DNA of 64,000 nt, taken from assembly GCF_000471905.2 (NCBI RefSeq), contig NW_006499997.1, positions 3,468,395 to 3,532,394 of the forward strand. Reading direction: 5' to 3'. The DNA comes from Amborella trichopoda (taxonomy: Eukaryota; Streptophyta; Magnoliopsida; Amborellales; Amborellaceae). Of this stretch, positions 45,659 to 57,608 are shown in pieces; position 1 is the first letter of the stretch, and every line of letters begins with the position of its first letter. Below the pieces are notes generated by a model. That model saw only the letters and a program-made list of their open reading frames with translations. It made no database searches and had not been told where the DNA came from. The position numbers and the translations under genes were made by a program.

Positions 45659-48180
45659 ATTTCCTTAAGTACATGTCTAGAGAGTGTGTCCCAAGAACCA
45701 TGTCTTGCACTAGGTCAATAACTGCGCACCATCATCGTAAACACACTGATTGAACGGTGATAAACAATGGCTGCAGCTATTTACATGATGTAGATTTCAT
45801 GAATTATTTTTAACGCTATATGGAGAAAGCGTGCTCTCATGCTTTATAGGTGCCATCTGGCTCTCAGCCATTCCTAACTTCGTGCATGCCTTGTCTTAAC
45901 GGGAAAAAGTTCATGATTTCATCTCGTTAGGGAAATCGCAACCGTCCACTTGCCTAGTTTCTCAAAATTGATGATTTCAACTAGGAAAATCTATCCAAAC
46001 AGATATCAAACGAATTTCAAATATAGTATAATTTTGCTAAATACAGGAATAGAGATAATTTAAAGAATTTATTGAACCTCCTTTATAAGAACTACTGTGT
46101 GGGGATGAATTATTTTTTTATATATACCCTTAGTTAATATTGGCTAAGTTTTTAAAAATTGTAAATTATTTCTTCACTTTTACAAATCTAAATTGTAAAA
46201 GAGTAACTTAATTTTTCATATGTATGAAGACCTAATTATTAGGCCTTTAGAAAAATCTAAGCACCTTTCATATCTATACCGATATTGGATTTTGTTAGTT
46301 ATTAAGAAAGTCAATAACCCTTTTAACTTATCTAAATTTAATAAATTGAGAAAAATAGGGGTGAGGGATTTCTAAAGGAGAGAGAAAGAGATGCTTGGAT
46401 AGAGAGAACCACCTTGACAGAAAGAATATGGCAATGAGCCATCAACAAGGGTCACATATGCTTCAATGTTTCTCTCTAAGTTTGTAAAATCAAGCTATCA
46501 ATGTTTCATAGTTAACGAGTACTTTTTTTTTCCCTCTCTTTTTGCCTTTGTTTGTTTTATTGCTCATGCAATTTGATACAATAACCTGATGCAAGTTCTA
46601 TTATTGCAGTTGTCCTGATGGCCAATAAAACACCTCGTTTTCGTATCAAAATTACATTTAACTATGATTTTTCTTTGTAGTTTATGTTGGGTTTTTTTTT
46701 TTTCATTTTTTTGGTTGTCTTCTATATTGGATTGGTTGGTGGTTGCTGTGAATTGCTGTGAAAAGCGAAATTTGGGTTGGCAACTAAACGTGTTTAATTC
46801 TAGATTTATATGTGGATACACTCCAAATCGTGTTTGGGTCTATTTTAAAATATTATAATATAATGGCCAATATCTATCTATATTGAATATAATAGAGTTG
46901 ATAACAAATACGGTTGGTGTGATACTCTTATACACTAGATTTGTCTTATATTTTCAATAGATAAAGGAGATAGAGGAAAATTTATCAAAATACTCATATG
47001 AGATCTTGATTAAAATAAAAGGTACTTACTCAAAAAAGAAAAAAAAAAAAAACAAAAGTACGTAGCTAAAAAAAAGGGGAAAAAAAAAAAAAAAACACAA
47101 AGTAAGGAAGTGTTAATGTCTTTCTTTTTAAATATAAATAATAAAAATCTCAAAAATTTAAAATTATCTTAATCCTTCATATGCATGGAAACACTATTTG
47201 TTAGGAATTTATGAGGATATATTTCTAGCTTAAATCTCCGTATCCTATTGATTAGATCTTGAGATGACACAAAATTTATTGTATCATTTTCTCTAAACAG
47301 TCACGATTATGACAATTATCAATTGAAATTGAAGGCGACGGCTGCACGATGATAACACACAAAAAGGCATCAAAACAAATATAGTACATATGGTATGATT
47401 ATATTATGATAAATTTCTATTAAAAATAGCTTTAATGATCATAAAAGTTGACATTATCTTTAACATTTTTTTTAGTACTAATATTAACATGTGAAAGAGT
47501 TTTGAAAATTGATTTACCTTGACAAAGTAATGTTCTAATAAATAACGTTATTTGTATGTATGAGATAAATATAAAAGGCTTTTTAAATAAATATTTCAAT
47601 TATAAAAAAGAATTACGTCTTTTATTTTGACAAAATAAAAATCTTAATAAATTATTAAAGAAAATTGTAGAAATTCATAAACTAATGGAGTTGTATATCC
47701 TAATCTAGTCCAGGAAAGAAATCGAGGAAGTCTAATTATAAGGAGTAGGTTATTAATCTCATATTATATGTTCTCATATCTTTCACGTCTTTTTTTAATA
47801 TTTCTTATTTCCTTACTATCTTTCTTTTATCCTTTTAGCTTATTGTGAACTTTATTCTTTTTCTATATCTTTTTCTCTTGTTTCTTTTCACTCTTGTGCT
47901 GATTTCTTACTTTTTGTTTATTCTCATTAGATCCAATCAGGCAATACCTATTATTCCTCTGATTTTCCGTTATTCAAATATGTTGGGATTCATGTTCTCT
48001 CTCTGAATCTTGTGGGATCTCTTGTTTTTCTTCGCATCTTCCTTTCAAAATTTGTTATAATTTTCTCTTTAAACCCTTGTCCCTCACTTTTTTGCTGTTT
48101 AGACCTTCTCTCATTTTTGCCCTTTTGGATCCCCAGGTTTCTCTTAGAATTGAAGTGTTGAAACGTGGAAGGCTGATTGC
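45659..48180. other. Long AT-rich stretch, no gene seen
   Basis: Very AT-rich with A-runs (47038-47095). Small frames (46564-46821, 46664-46858) lack protein-like features. CT-rich sequence at 47980-48120 may be the leader of the F-box gene that follows. Confidence 0.45.
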
Positions 48181-48254
48181 GCCATGGCAAAAAATAACTT
48201 AGAAAGGGATGCGGACCCAAGATGAATCCAACCACCAAAAAATAGAAAAATTTG

Positions 48255-48842
48255 ATGATATCAGACGATGTCCTCTGGGATAAGTTTATACCAGAGGATG
48301 TTATAGCAAAAGTCTTATCAACGCTTCCAGTAAAATACATCATCAAGTTCAAGGGGGTGCGCAAATCATGGCATCAACTTCTCCAGTCTCCATACTTTGC
48401 TCGCATTCAATACCTTGTGTCTTGTCTACGATCTAAGCTAATTGCCATCTTCACCTCAATAAGTGGTTTCTTCTGTCTCGATGTTTCAAACATATTAAAC
48501 CGTCTTAAAGTGTGTAAGAGAGATCTACAGTTTCTTAAGGAAGGGTTGGTGGGTGGGGCCAGTTGTAGCAATGGTCTAGTATGCTTTTCCAAATTCAAAG
48601 TAAGTAACGTAAATTACCCCATGGAATTCTATGTATACGACCCAATAACCCAAGATTACATTACCCTCCCTTTCCTCCAGGTTGAATCAAATAAATCCAG
48701 ATTTTATTTTGACCCACTCAACCAGATATTTAAGATACACGTCTTCTCTACAGAACGTAGTCTCGATAAGTTTTGGATTTTTAGTTCCACAACTGGACAA
48801 TGGAAATTGGTAAAGGGCCCCAGCCATACCCCAACAGATTAG
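48255..48842 (+). pseudogene. F-box protein gene, prematurely ended
   Basis: F-box proteins are the substrate-recognition subunits of SCF ubiquitin ligases and bind SKP1 through the F-box. From ATG 48255 the 195-aa product has a clear F-box at about residues 10-48 (IPEDVIAKVLSTLPVKYIIK, then GVRKSWHQLLQSPYFARIQ). SCNGLVCF and FYVYDPITQDYITLPF follow, typical of the F-box-associated (FBA/kelch-like) region of plant F-box proteins. Such proteins are usually 350-450 aa; here a TAG at 48840-48842 ends the frame. Beyond it, another frame still reads CLKGACYGISYDPNP and EREAWRSIPLPPTIKD with two stops, so the gene is a pseudogene by frameshift and stops. No intron is needed, as usual for this family. 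The target is unknown. Confidence 0.75.
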
Positions 48843-49062
48843 AGGAGGAGGTATGGAAGTAGTTTCTTATGTCTCAAAGGCGCATGTTACGGTATCAGTT
48901 ATGACCCCAATCCCTAGCTGGAAATCTTTTATATGGAAAGAGAAGCATGGCGAAGCATACCTTTACCTCCTACAATTAAAGATGATATTTTTACGATTTT
49001 GTAGGGTCCGAAGAGAAATTGTGTTTGTTTCGGTTATCAAAATCAAAGAGGAAGTTGACAAT
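48843..49062 (+). pseudogene. Decayed C-terminal remnant of the F-box gene
   Basis: This continues the F-box-associated domain in a shifted frame (YGSSFLCLKGACYGISYDPN, then EAWRSIPLPPT, then RNCVCFGYQNQ) with in-frame stops after DPNP and after DDIFTIL. Frame 48853-49089 is a shadow. Confidence 0.55.
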
Positions 49063-49160
49063 ATGAGAATTGAGCCGAAACGGGAATGAGGAGACAGAGT
49101 TGAGCTGAAAATGGAATGAGGTGACCGAGTTGAGCCAAAACGAGGATGAGGTGACCACGC
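49063..49160 (+). repeat. Minisatellite, three ~40-bp units
   Basis: GAGTTGAGCYRAAAACGGRATGAGG plus TGACC-like units occur three times in a row directly at the 3' end of the F-box remnant. Confidence 0.6.
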
Positions 49161-50430
49161 TAAGGATTAGCGAGGTGCAACACATGGTCGTTCATTCTTC
49201 AGTATTGCTCTTTGTGGCCATTATGTCTTTTTCCTTGCAGACACCACTTACAATTCACATCGTTTGCTCTTTGCTGAGCGTCTTACAGCTGAGCTCACTT
49301 TGTACAACTTGAGGAGCAAGAGAATAGGGGAAAGAAATTCAAATTTCTTAGAAAATATCCTGATTGCAAACGAACCTTTATTGATATTTATCCATTCATC
49401 CCAACACTCTATGTTCCCAAGTTCCCTACCATCTAGGTCATTAATTATTCCAGATGAATTTTTTAAGCCCATTCTTTTCTCCCTCTCAATTTTGCATATA
49501 AAATAAGACCTTGGTTCTTTTTCTTCCTCTCAACTTTGCAAATGAACTAATTTTGAGTTCTCTAGTTGTTAAGGGAAATATACATGAGTTTGGGTATGAA
49601 TGTTTAAATTGATTGCATAATGCATGTTGAACTACATTAAAAAAAGTAACTCTATACTATGAGACTCACAAAGATGTCACAATTACTTTATCAATAAATA
49701 GTAAAGCAGATGGTTTGAGGTATGTCACAAAATTCAAGAAATGTTTTTCTAAACTTTGAGTCTAATCAATAATATTCTTATGACCACCTGATTTGAAATT
49801 TGATGGACAATAATGATTAACATCACATAGTACCCAAAGATCGTTTGTCGGCATACTTTTTTCATAAAAGTATGATTGATATACATACAAACATAGTTTT
49901 TAAGCTAAATATATGGGAGCATGGGCCTAATTTCTTAAGTCTTATCTTAATGATAGCTATCTTATCTTAAGTAGACTATCTTCTCAAAAATTAATATACT
50001 CCCATGTAATATTATTACCTTATGCTATTTGGTACATGCTGTATTACAAATATAATTGGTTTGCTATTATTCGGATAGAGAGCTCTGTCATCTTTTCAAA
50101 AAGGTAAACTTATGTATGAAACTGTTTATAAATCTATCTCAAATAATTCATGATGGATATTATCAAACAACAAATAACTTATTTCATGAAATTTATTCTA
50201 TTGGATCAGTAAAGTATAAGTGAGAACAAGTACATCCAAAATACCTCTAAATTGTTAAATATAGGAAATTATATATACCTCAAAATCAACTTTGTAGACA
50301 TCCTCCCCAATACTTAAGTATCAAATCCTAACTCCTAACATTGTTTTTTCTTGTATTTAGCCCCAGTAAAAACATCAATATAATTGGGAAGAAAATAATT
50401 TTATCTTTTCTCCACCCCTTTCTCTGCTCT
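49161..50430. other. AT-rich intergenic DNA, no gene seen
   Basis: Small frames on both strands at 49120-49510 have no recognisable identity. The remainder is AT-rich without features. Confidence 0.4.
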
Positions 50431-51260
50431 ACTTTTCTCTCTTTTTGAGATGAAAGTACCCTAACTCTCTCTCCACCCCTCTCTACTCGCCCTTTCTCTC
50501 TCTACCCACCCTCTTTCTGACTCTCTTTTTTCTCTCTCTATCCATCCTCTCTTTCACTCTCTCTCTACATTCCCTCTCTCTCTCCAGCCGCTCTCTCTCT
50601 CTCTCTCATTGGAATCAAAATTGGGGATACTTGAGTTCCCAGAATGGGAAAGTCCAACCACTGTTTTTGGGTGACTTTGGTCCTTTGGAAAAGAAGGAAC
50701 ACCTTGAGGCATATTTGTCGCCAGAATGATGGCTAGTTCCCTATATTAAATAATCTAAATTATGGGGGGCATGCTACCTATTAGGAGTATTTCTTCCCTG
50801 TTTGTTCAATTTTTCTCTCTCTAAACACTCATTTCTCTCTGTCTTTTTAGACACATGACCCTCTCTTACTTTCTCTCTACCAAAATGCCCTTTTTCACTT
50901 TCTTTTCTTTTTTTTCTCTCAGTCTTTTTAGACACATGACCCTCTCTTACTTTCTCTCTACCTCTCTCAACGCATCCTCTCTCTTTCTCTCTACCCTCCC
51001 TCACTTTTTCTCTTTATCTTTTTATCTCTCTACCTCCCTCATTCTCTCTCTTTACCACTCACATGCCCATAATGTAGTCTGGTGCATCTTGTGCCGGATT
51101 GCATTATGGAAAAGTTATTGGAATCCAATGCAGTCCAGCACATACTGCATTATGAGTATGTGACTGGTAGAGAAAGAAATAATGAGGGAGGGTAGACAAA
51201 GAAAGAGAGATAGAGAGAGAAAGTGAGGGTAGAGAGAGAAAGATTGAGAGAAGACATGAT
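50430..51260. repeat. CT/GA-rich simple repeats with short direct and inverted repeats
   Basis: CTCTCT-rich blocks lie at 50430-50620 and 50815-51055, GA-rich at 51150-51260. TTTTTAGACACATGACCCTC plus TCTTACTTTCTCTC is duplicated at about 50845 and 50925. ATAATGTAGTCTGGTGCA (51070) faces CAGCACATACTGCATTAT (51131), a loose inverted repeat. Confidence 0.65.
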
Positions 51261-52904
51261 GCCATTAAAATGTTAATTGGAGATGAAGTGATTAGTGTAG
51301 AATACATAAGATTAAAGGAAATTTGGTTGATTTTTTAACAAAAGGCTTTACCAAGGATGACATTAGTATGATGTCAAAAAGAATGAGGCAAGAGTCCATT
51401 GAGTAATCATCTATAGTAGGAACTCAGCTTAGTCTTTTGTAATTTCAAAATTCTTAGTTCAATGTGATAAAAACAAATTGTAAATATGATTAGTTTGGTT
51501 ATTAGACGACAAAATACTATTAGCACGCATTTCAAAGAAAATCCATATGGTGGATAAGTCTAGTGATGACATGTATGTTAGTAGGTTGAGTTATACTCTA
51601 ATGTTGTCTATGGACTACACATAAGTTATTGTATTTTATATGCAGGGGTACTCCAGATAAACACATCTATATAAGTGTGGAAGTGAGGCCGCTTCGTGTG
51701 AGATGAGACTCATCTTTAGAGCACTTATAAAATCTGGATATAAACACAAGGCACAAAATATACTGGCAGTTAAAAGACACCATAGTTGAATATTATTTGT
51801 AAGTTATGCTACCGCTCTGTTAGATAAGAAATATGGTTCAAAACTATATGTTACCATGATACTTGATGGACTTTATAGTACACTCTAAGTGAAGGTTCAA
51901 ATTGAAAGTTACCTTCATGGTGTGCAATAATATGTTTCTTTTTGTTATTTAAAAATAGTGAAGGTAAATATTAGTATCGTTTACTTTGAAAAATACTCGT
52001 GTATATTTCAAAATAGCAGCATGAGTTTTTGTGGTTTTTTCTAAGCTGTATTTTATAAAGAAATAAAGTAGTGGGTGTTATGACCCATATTGAATGAGAG
52101 AGAGTTAATTGAACAATATTTAAGAGTTGGCATTCTCATGCCTTATACTCTTAGTACAAGGTGAAAGAATGATGGTGCATGTCCGGAATACGCGAAGTGT
52201 GCCCCACAAGAGCGATTGATAATGCACTTTGCACTTGGCATGCAAAAGCTAAACCTCGCCTGAGCACGCGTACGGGTCGGGCTCAAGGCTCGATATCTTT
52301 TTGTGAGCATGGCTCGTATGGGATATCCAATGATCATTTAGCTGTTGATGAAATGAAGATTTGTAACACATCCAACGATCATCAATGGCGGTCTGTAATA
52401 ACAGTCTTAAGGGGGTGCATGTAACTTATAGCTTTTAGTAGTGCATGTAACCACTACTACAGTAAATGTGAAACCTACTTATAGCTCTATAATAAGAGCT
52501 CTCTTTCCTGTACAAGAGAGACACATGAACAACTATTTTGCAACTATCTCTCAATACACCTTTCTCTATAAAAATCCTAGGAGCATAAAAGTGGGTTCAT
52601 CTATCCCTCTACTTGTTTTTCCTTCTTTTTCTCTCTAAAACATCGTAAGACTCAGGTGTCTAGTGTGTGGGTTCCAAGCAAGGGTGCATAGAGCTTTGAA
52701 ATATCAAAAAAGATCTCTCTATTTTCCTGTATCCCGAGGATGAGTTGCTCTTTTTTTTTCACACCATTTTCAGTATTGAAGGGGGTAAATATCATCTTGA
52801 GATAGCGGTTTGACGTGCCAAAAGGCAAAAAGGTTTTAAGCTTTGAGTTTTTCATTTTGTGCTACCTTTTTGCCCCTTTTTCACCCTACCTTTTTCCAAC
52901 AACA
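51250..52904 (+). mobile_element. Ty1/copia remnant: end of pol and 3' LTR
   Basis: The start encodes a GDEVISVEYI stretch and then DFLTKG-like and MSKRMRQESIE residues, the well-known C-terminal RNase H end of copia polyproteins. About 670 bp of 3' noncoding DNA follow, then AAAGTAGTGGG (a weak polypurine tract) and a probable LTR starting TGTTATGACCC at 52077 and ending TTCCAACA at about 52901-52904. No upstream gag-pol or 5' LTR is present. Fossil, truncated, with several breaks. Confidence 0.6.
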
Positions 52905-53065
52905 TCCGTATCACGAATCTTGATCTAATGATGAGGCTCGGATGAATAATGATACGCTTATTTAATATTTTTGGAGTTTTTAACAATAGATTTTCATTTC
53001 AAAGAAAATCAAACAATTATGAAAGCGTCGTCTCTTCGTTTTAAGAAATCTAAAACATAAAAAAT

Positions 53066-53435
53066 CTATAAGGTTGCAACCTTAAACAATCCAATTAAGG
53101 CGCACCTCCAAATTTTATTATAACATGCAATTTTGATGTAATTTTTTTTTTGGATTATCTGAAAATATATTTTTATATTTAATTACAAAATTTTAAACTC
53201 CAAAAATGGTTAAAATCAAGTAGATCTATAAATATATGGAAATCTTGAAACTAGAAGGTCTAAATAATGTGTTGCAAGATGCATTATTTTTGGGACTCAA
53301 ATATTCTTTTTCTTTCATATTCATATATCTCGATGTCGAGATGATCTATTAGAAGATTTTTCAACATTCAAACAATATTCTCCAATGGATTTTTTAGGTG
53401 CATATGTAATTCTATATTTTATATAAACTTTTTCC
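53066..53435 (+). mobile_element. MITE-like element, copy 6
   Basis: 5' end TATAAGGTTGCAACCTTAAAC plus AATCC, then GGCGCACCTCCAAATTTTAT, ATATGGAAATCTTGAAA, the palindrome TCTCGATGTCGAGATGATC (53326), GATTTTTTAGGTGCATATG and 3' end TTTATATAAAC. Confidence 0.65.
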
Positions 53436-53814
53436 TAATTTTAATTTTATATATGTACAGACATCCTATTTACAGGGCCTTTGTAAAGATCTAGGCACCT
53501 TTCATATCCTTAGCGTAAATTTAGGTTTTATGAACGAAAGAATTGGCAATCAAAAAATAAACAAAGGGAGGAAGTGCCAATAACTTTCTTTTTCAACGTA
53601 TGTAAGCTACAAGGCTCAAAAATTGAAAAATCATCTTGCATTTACTCGAAACTTTTAGAGTATGGTTATGGATTCTAAATGTGGGAATGCAACCTCTTCA
53701 ATTGACCAACAACACTCTTTATCGATCGTGGCGCATAATTGGAATGTTACCTCCTCAATCCACCGACCAACGAAGGCAATGCGTTACACTCATCTCGACA
53801 ACAATTTGTTTAGG
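53436..53814. other. Spacer between MITE copies 6 and 7
   Basis: No gene recognised. The frame at 53662-53904 runs into copy 7. Confidence 0.4.
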
Positions 53815-54195
53815 GGGCAGATGGCATACCGACGCATCCGTAGAGGTAAGGGGCACCTTCAAAATTTTATCATGGTATATAATTTTCATGTAAAATGTTT
53901 TTAGGATTATTTTAAAATTTATTTTTATGTCTAATTATAAAATTTTAAATTTTAAAAATGGTTAAAATCAAGTAAATCTATAAACATATGAAAATCTTGA
54001 AAATGTATTGTATAGATAATAGTAAAATGTACTGAGACTTAAAATCTTTTTATTTTTCATAATCAGACATCTTGATGTCGAGATGATCAATCAAAGAGTT
54101 TTTAAACAATAAAACTACCTTTCCCGATGGATTTTTGAGGGGCATTCGTAGTTCTGCATTATAAGGTCGCATCCTTATATAAACTTTTTCTATTT
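53815..54195 (+). mobile_element. MITE-like element, copy 7
   Basis: Very similar to copy 1, including the shared 5' text GCAGATGGCATACCGACGCA / TCCGTAGAGGTAAGG, the core CTTGATGTCGAGATGATCAA and the end GCATCCTTATATAAAC. Confidence 0.65.
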
Positions 54196-56120
54196 GTTTA
54201 AACCAATGATGAGAAAAACGAATAGGCGACCTTGATTGCCTGTCCCGAAAACCAGTCCGGATCGATTGATAGGCTAGATTGATAAAATCTGACCTTAAAG
54301 AAATTTCAAAAACTATTAAATATTTTTATAAATATTATTTTTGAGTTTCTTTTTTTTTTTTTAATAAAATAAGGTTAGCATTATGGCCTTTCCAATATTA
54401 TGCAAAAATACTGGAATATTCAGACAACATTTCTTGTTTGAGTGCCTATTAATATTAATGATACTACTTTTTATACCGTACTTTTACATAATATTTTTCA
54501 AAGTCAATTTTTTATTTTTATTGAAGAAACGAGGAAGAAAGAGATTTTTGTGATTTTTAATACTAATTTTGTGACACTAACATGCATTTCCATAGAGATC
54601 ACAGTCGAAATCAAAACATTAACGTGTTTTATTGAGAGATGAGATTCGATTTTGCGCTCGGTTGGATGGGCTCTTGGGCACTGTGTTTCTATGTCCCTAG
54701 TTTCTATTTTACAGATGAAATTGCATAAAACTTTGTTACGATGAATTTCCACTAAAAGAAAAAGCTATTTTTTGAAAAAAACTATTTAAATGATTTTTTT
54801 AAAATAACTTCAAAGAAATCATTTTATTGAAAAACATGAAATATTACTCGTAGTTTATAATTTGTTAAATAAATTGTTTAAGAGTTTGCTTTAAAGTTCA
54901 ATTTGATTTGGTGTTTTTGTCAAATTAAGTCATGGCTCCTTGTGATATAGGCTATTGGTAGTAGGGAAAGGTTTCAATACTTCCCCTACATAGAAGATCT
55001 TTGCTTCCCCTACCATCCATCCAGCCTTACAATTTTGATCAAGAGAACCACTCAACGTTTGATCTTAGATCCGACATCTTAAAGTATTTTATTTTTAATG
55101 TTTTTTATACAAGTTGTATGAATATGAAATTTGGTATATATTATCTTCTCATTAGGATAAACCTATAAAAAATATTAAAAATAATTTTTTGATAAAATAT
55201 AATGACCAAAATATCCCTTAAGTTTTAGGGGTATTTTGATCATTTTATTTTATTGAAAATATTATTTTTATATTTTTCTCTTGTGAAAGTTTAATAGAGG
55301 ATTGGACGTACCAAATTTAGTGCCAAAATAGTTTATAAAAAAAAATTAAAAATAAAATAGTGTAGAAAAGTGATATTGTGATTGGGGCAATCTTAGCGCT
55401 CTATTCAGAATGGACGGTTGGATAATGAGAAGTATATCAGTTTTATGTTGTAGGGGAAACATAGAAAGCTTGCCTTTACTTGCATTGGTCGTTGGTATTA
55501 AAAGAAATTCGGGGTCAATCATATTAATAATCTATATCACTTCGAAATTGCTTTAACTTCAATTTTGTTTGTTGATTTTCTTGAATTAGTCATGGCTCAT
55601 AGTGATATAAGTTATCACCGGGGCACAAAAAAAAGTTTCACCATTTTTCTGGCTAGGTTTGTTTTGTCGCACACAGATGTGGGGGAAAACTTCGGATTAC
55701 TTCGTGGTGTTTTCTCTATTAAAAGGCAACCTAACATTGAGTCTTCTCACCCCATCGCGCCAAGGGACCATTCACATGGCGTATAAGTCCCTTACTAGCT
55801 AAAAAAATTTGAAAAATAATAACGATTCAAAAATTATAATAAACAAGCAAATCTCCCAATTGGAAAGGGAGGACACTGTGGGAATAGGGCCGGTTCGTGA
55901 TAGAATTTTCGGATTGGGCAATTCCCAAATGATTCGTGCAGTGCTGAAGGTATGTAGTAGTGTATATTTTAGTTTCTTCTTTTTTCTTTTTTTTGGAAAA
56001 GATATTAGTAATGTATACTTTTTTTCCTTTTTTTTTTTTGGAAATAAAATGAAAAATATTTTAAAAGAAATTGAAAATAGAAATAAGAAAAAGTCTTGGC
56101 TATGAAATAAACTGTGGGCA
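54196..56120. other. AT-rich intergenic DNA; short direct repeat
   Basis: ATTAGTCATGGCTC plus a GTGATATARGYTAT block occurs at about 54929 and 55585, suggesting an old duplication. Otherwise no coding content; frames at 55565-55786 and 55809-56105 have no recognisable features. Confidence 0.4.
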
Positions 56121-56124
56121 GCTT

Positions 56125-56262
56125 TAAGCCTCGTCATCATGCTCGTCATTGTCCGGTTCATCCTCATCATTTTCCATCTCATCCTCCTTCTCTATCATTC
56201 TCTACCTCAATATCATCAAGCACCTCGGCCAAATCAATAGTTTCCGGCAGTCTATTACTATA
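56125..56262 (-). pseudogene. Possible acidic C-terminal exon remnant
   Basis: On the minus strand one frame reads RLPETIDLAEVLDDIEVEN and an adjacent frame IEKEDEMENDEDEPDNDEHD then DEA and a stop at 56125. Acidic tails like this end many plant nuclear proteins and transposases. The two parts are in different frames, and nothing upstream could be attached. Codon-like order in a region otherwise AT-rich is the only support. Confidence 0.25.
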
Positions 56263-56629
56263 GATCTAGTTTCCGACAGTCTATTACTATACATCTGTAT
56301 TATACATGTGTAATTAATTTAGTTGTTATCCATTTTATAATTAAATTAGGCAAAGTATGCATTATGCTCTATATATTATTTTATTCATACCTCCATCTCG
56401 TTGATATAATGGAGAAGGGCTATTTCATATTTGAGCTTAAAAAAAATTCTTTAGAGAATTAATGGTGATGCTTAACTAAGATTTTTTTAAAGTTGAATAG
56501 TTTCATGAAATATCCAATTATAATTAAGAGTACAATGTTTCATTATATATAACTTTGCATATAATTAAAAGTATAACTAAGAGTTACCGTTCAATATAGT
56601 AAATTCGTTTTTTTATAAGTAGATACTTC

Positions 56630-57032
56630 CACGAATTCATACCAAACAACTTCTAAATTCTCATACTGATTCTCAAGTTGCAAAAACTTCTAATGCTGCA
56701 ACAAAAATAAAAAATAAAATACCAAGCCACAGTTAGATTCTGATCATGTTGTCATCCTTTCCATAAAAAAGCATTTATAATATTTATAATTGGTTCTCAT
56801 TAACCACAAATTCATACCAAATCACTTTTAAATTCTCTTGCAAAAAATTCTCATGTTGCTGAAAATAAAAAGGAAAATACCAAGCCACAGTTAGATTGGC
56901 ATCATGTTGTCATCCTTTGCATAAAAAAACATTTATAATATTTATAATTGTTTCTCATTAACTATGAAAAATCCTTTGCATAAAAGAGCATTTATTATAT
57001 TATAATTGATTCTCATTAACTATGAAAAATGC
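56630..57032. repeat. Tandem duplication, ~172-bp unit, about 2.3 copies
   Basis: ATTCATACCAAA... at 56636 and 56808 starts two units that share ACCAAGCCACAGTTAGATT, CATGTTGTCATCCTTTSCAT and TTATAATTG...TCTCATTAAC. A third partial copy (56970-57030) repeats only the last part. Confidence 0.7.
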
Positions 57033-57189
57033 ACTAAGCCTTTAACCTATATTGACAAAAACTTTAAAAACTCTCTAAGGAAAATTTGGCACGATTCATA
57101 CCACAATAGATTTTTTGTTCTCGTGCGTTTGCCGTCTTCGTCCGTTATTCCAGCGAACTCTCCCGTGTCATCTTTGTTGATGATCATCA

Positions 57190-57400
57190 TTGACACTACG
57201 AGACCTTCCTACATCCATGTGAGTAGGACTCTAAAAGATCACTATTAAATTTTGACGCAAATCTCTAGAAAAGTTATCACATGGGTATGAGATTTGGGTG
57301 AATAGGTTTATTGATAACTTTTTTAGATATCTGTGTCAAAATTTAATAGTGATCCTTTGGGGTCATACTCACATGAGGGTGGGAAGATATCATAGTATTA
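57190..57400. mobile_element. Foldback (MITE-like) element with ~80-bp inverted arms
   Basis: The left arm (57194-57275; ATGTGAGTAGGACTCTAAAA, GATCACTATTAAATTTTGAC, AAAGTTATCA) is repeated as reverse complement in the right arm (57313-57395; TGATAACTTTTT, GTCAAAATTTAATAGTGATC, TACTCACAT), around a loop of about 35 bp. A related single arm lies at 57520-57575. No coding capacity. Confidence 0.7.
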
Positions 57401-57407
57401 TTACCCT

Positions 57408-57432
57408 ATATATATATATATATACACGATAA
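57408..57432. repeat. TA microsatellite
   Basis: TATATATATA run directly after the foldback element. Confidence 0.85.
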
Positions 57433-57576
57433 TAATAATTAAATGGATAACAGCTTCTTACTTTGTGGAGGGGATTCATAGTAATAGGTTACGGATGAAT
57501 TTTTTTTATGTTCATTAATGGTGATTCTTTAGGGTCCTATTCACATAGAGGTGGACAGGTCTCATAGTATCATTAC

Positions 57577-57608
57577 GCTATCTATATATATATATATATA
57601 TATATATC
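57577..57608. repeat. TA microsatellite at the left edge of the viral copy
   Basis: A TA run of about 30 bp follows a partial copy of the foldback arm. Viral coding sequence begins immediately after. Confidence 0.85.
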
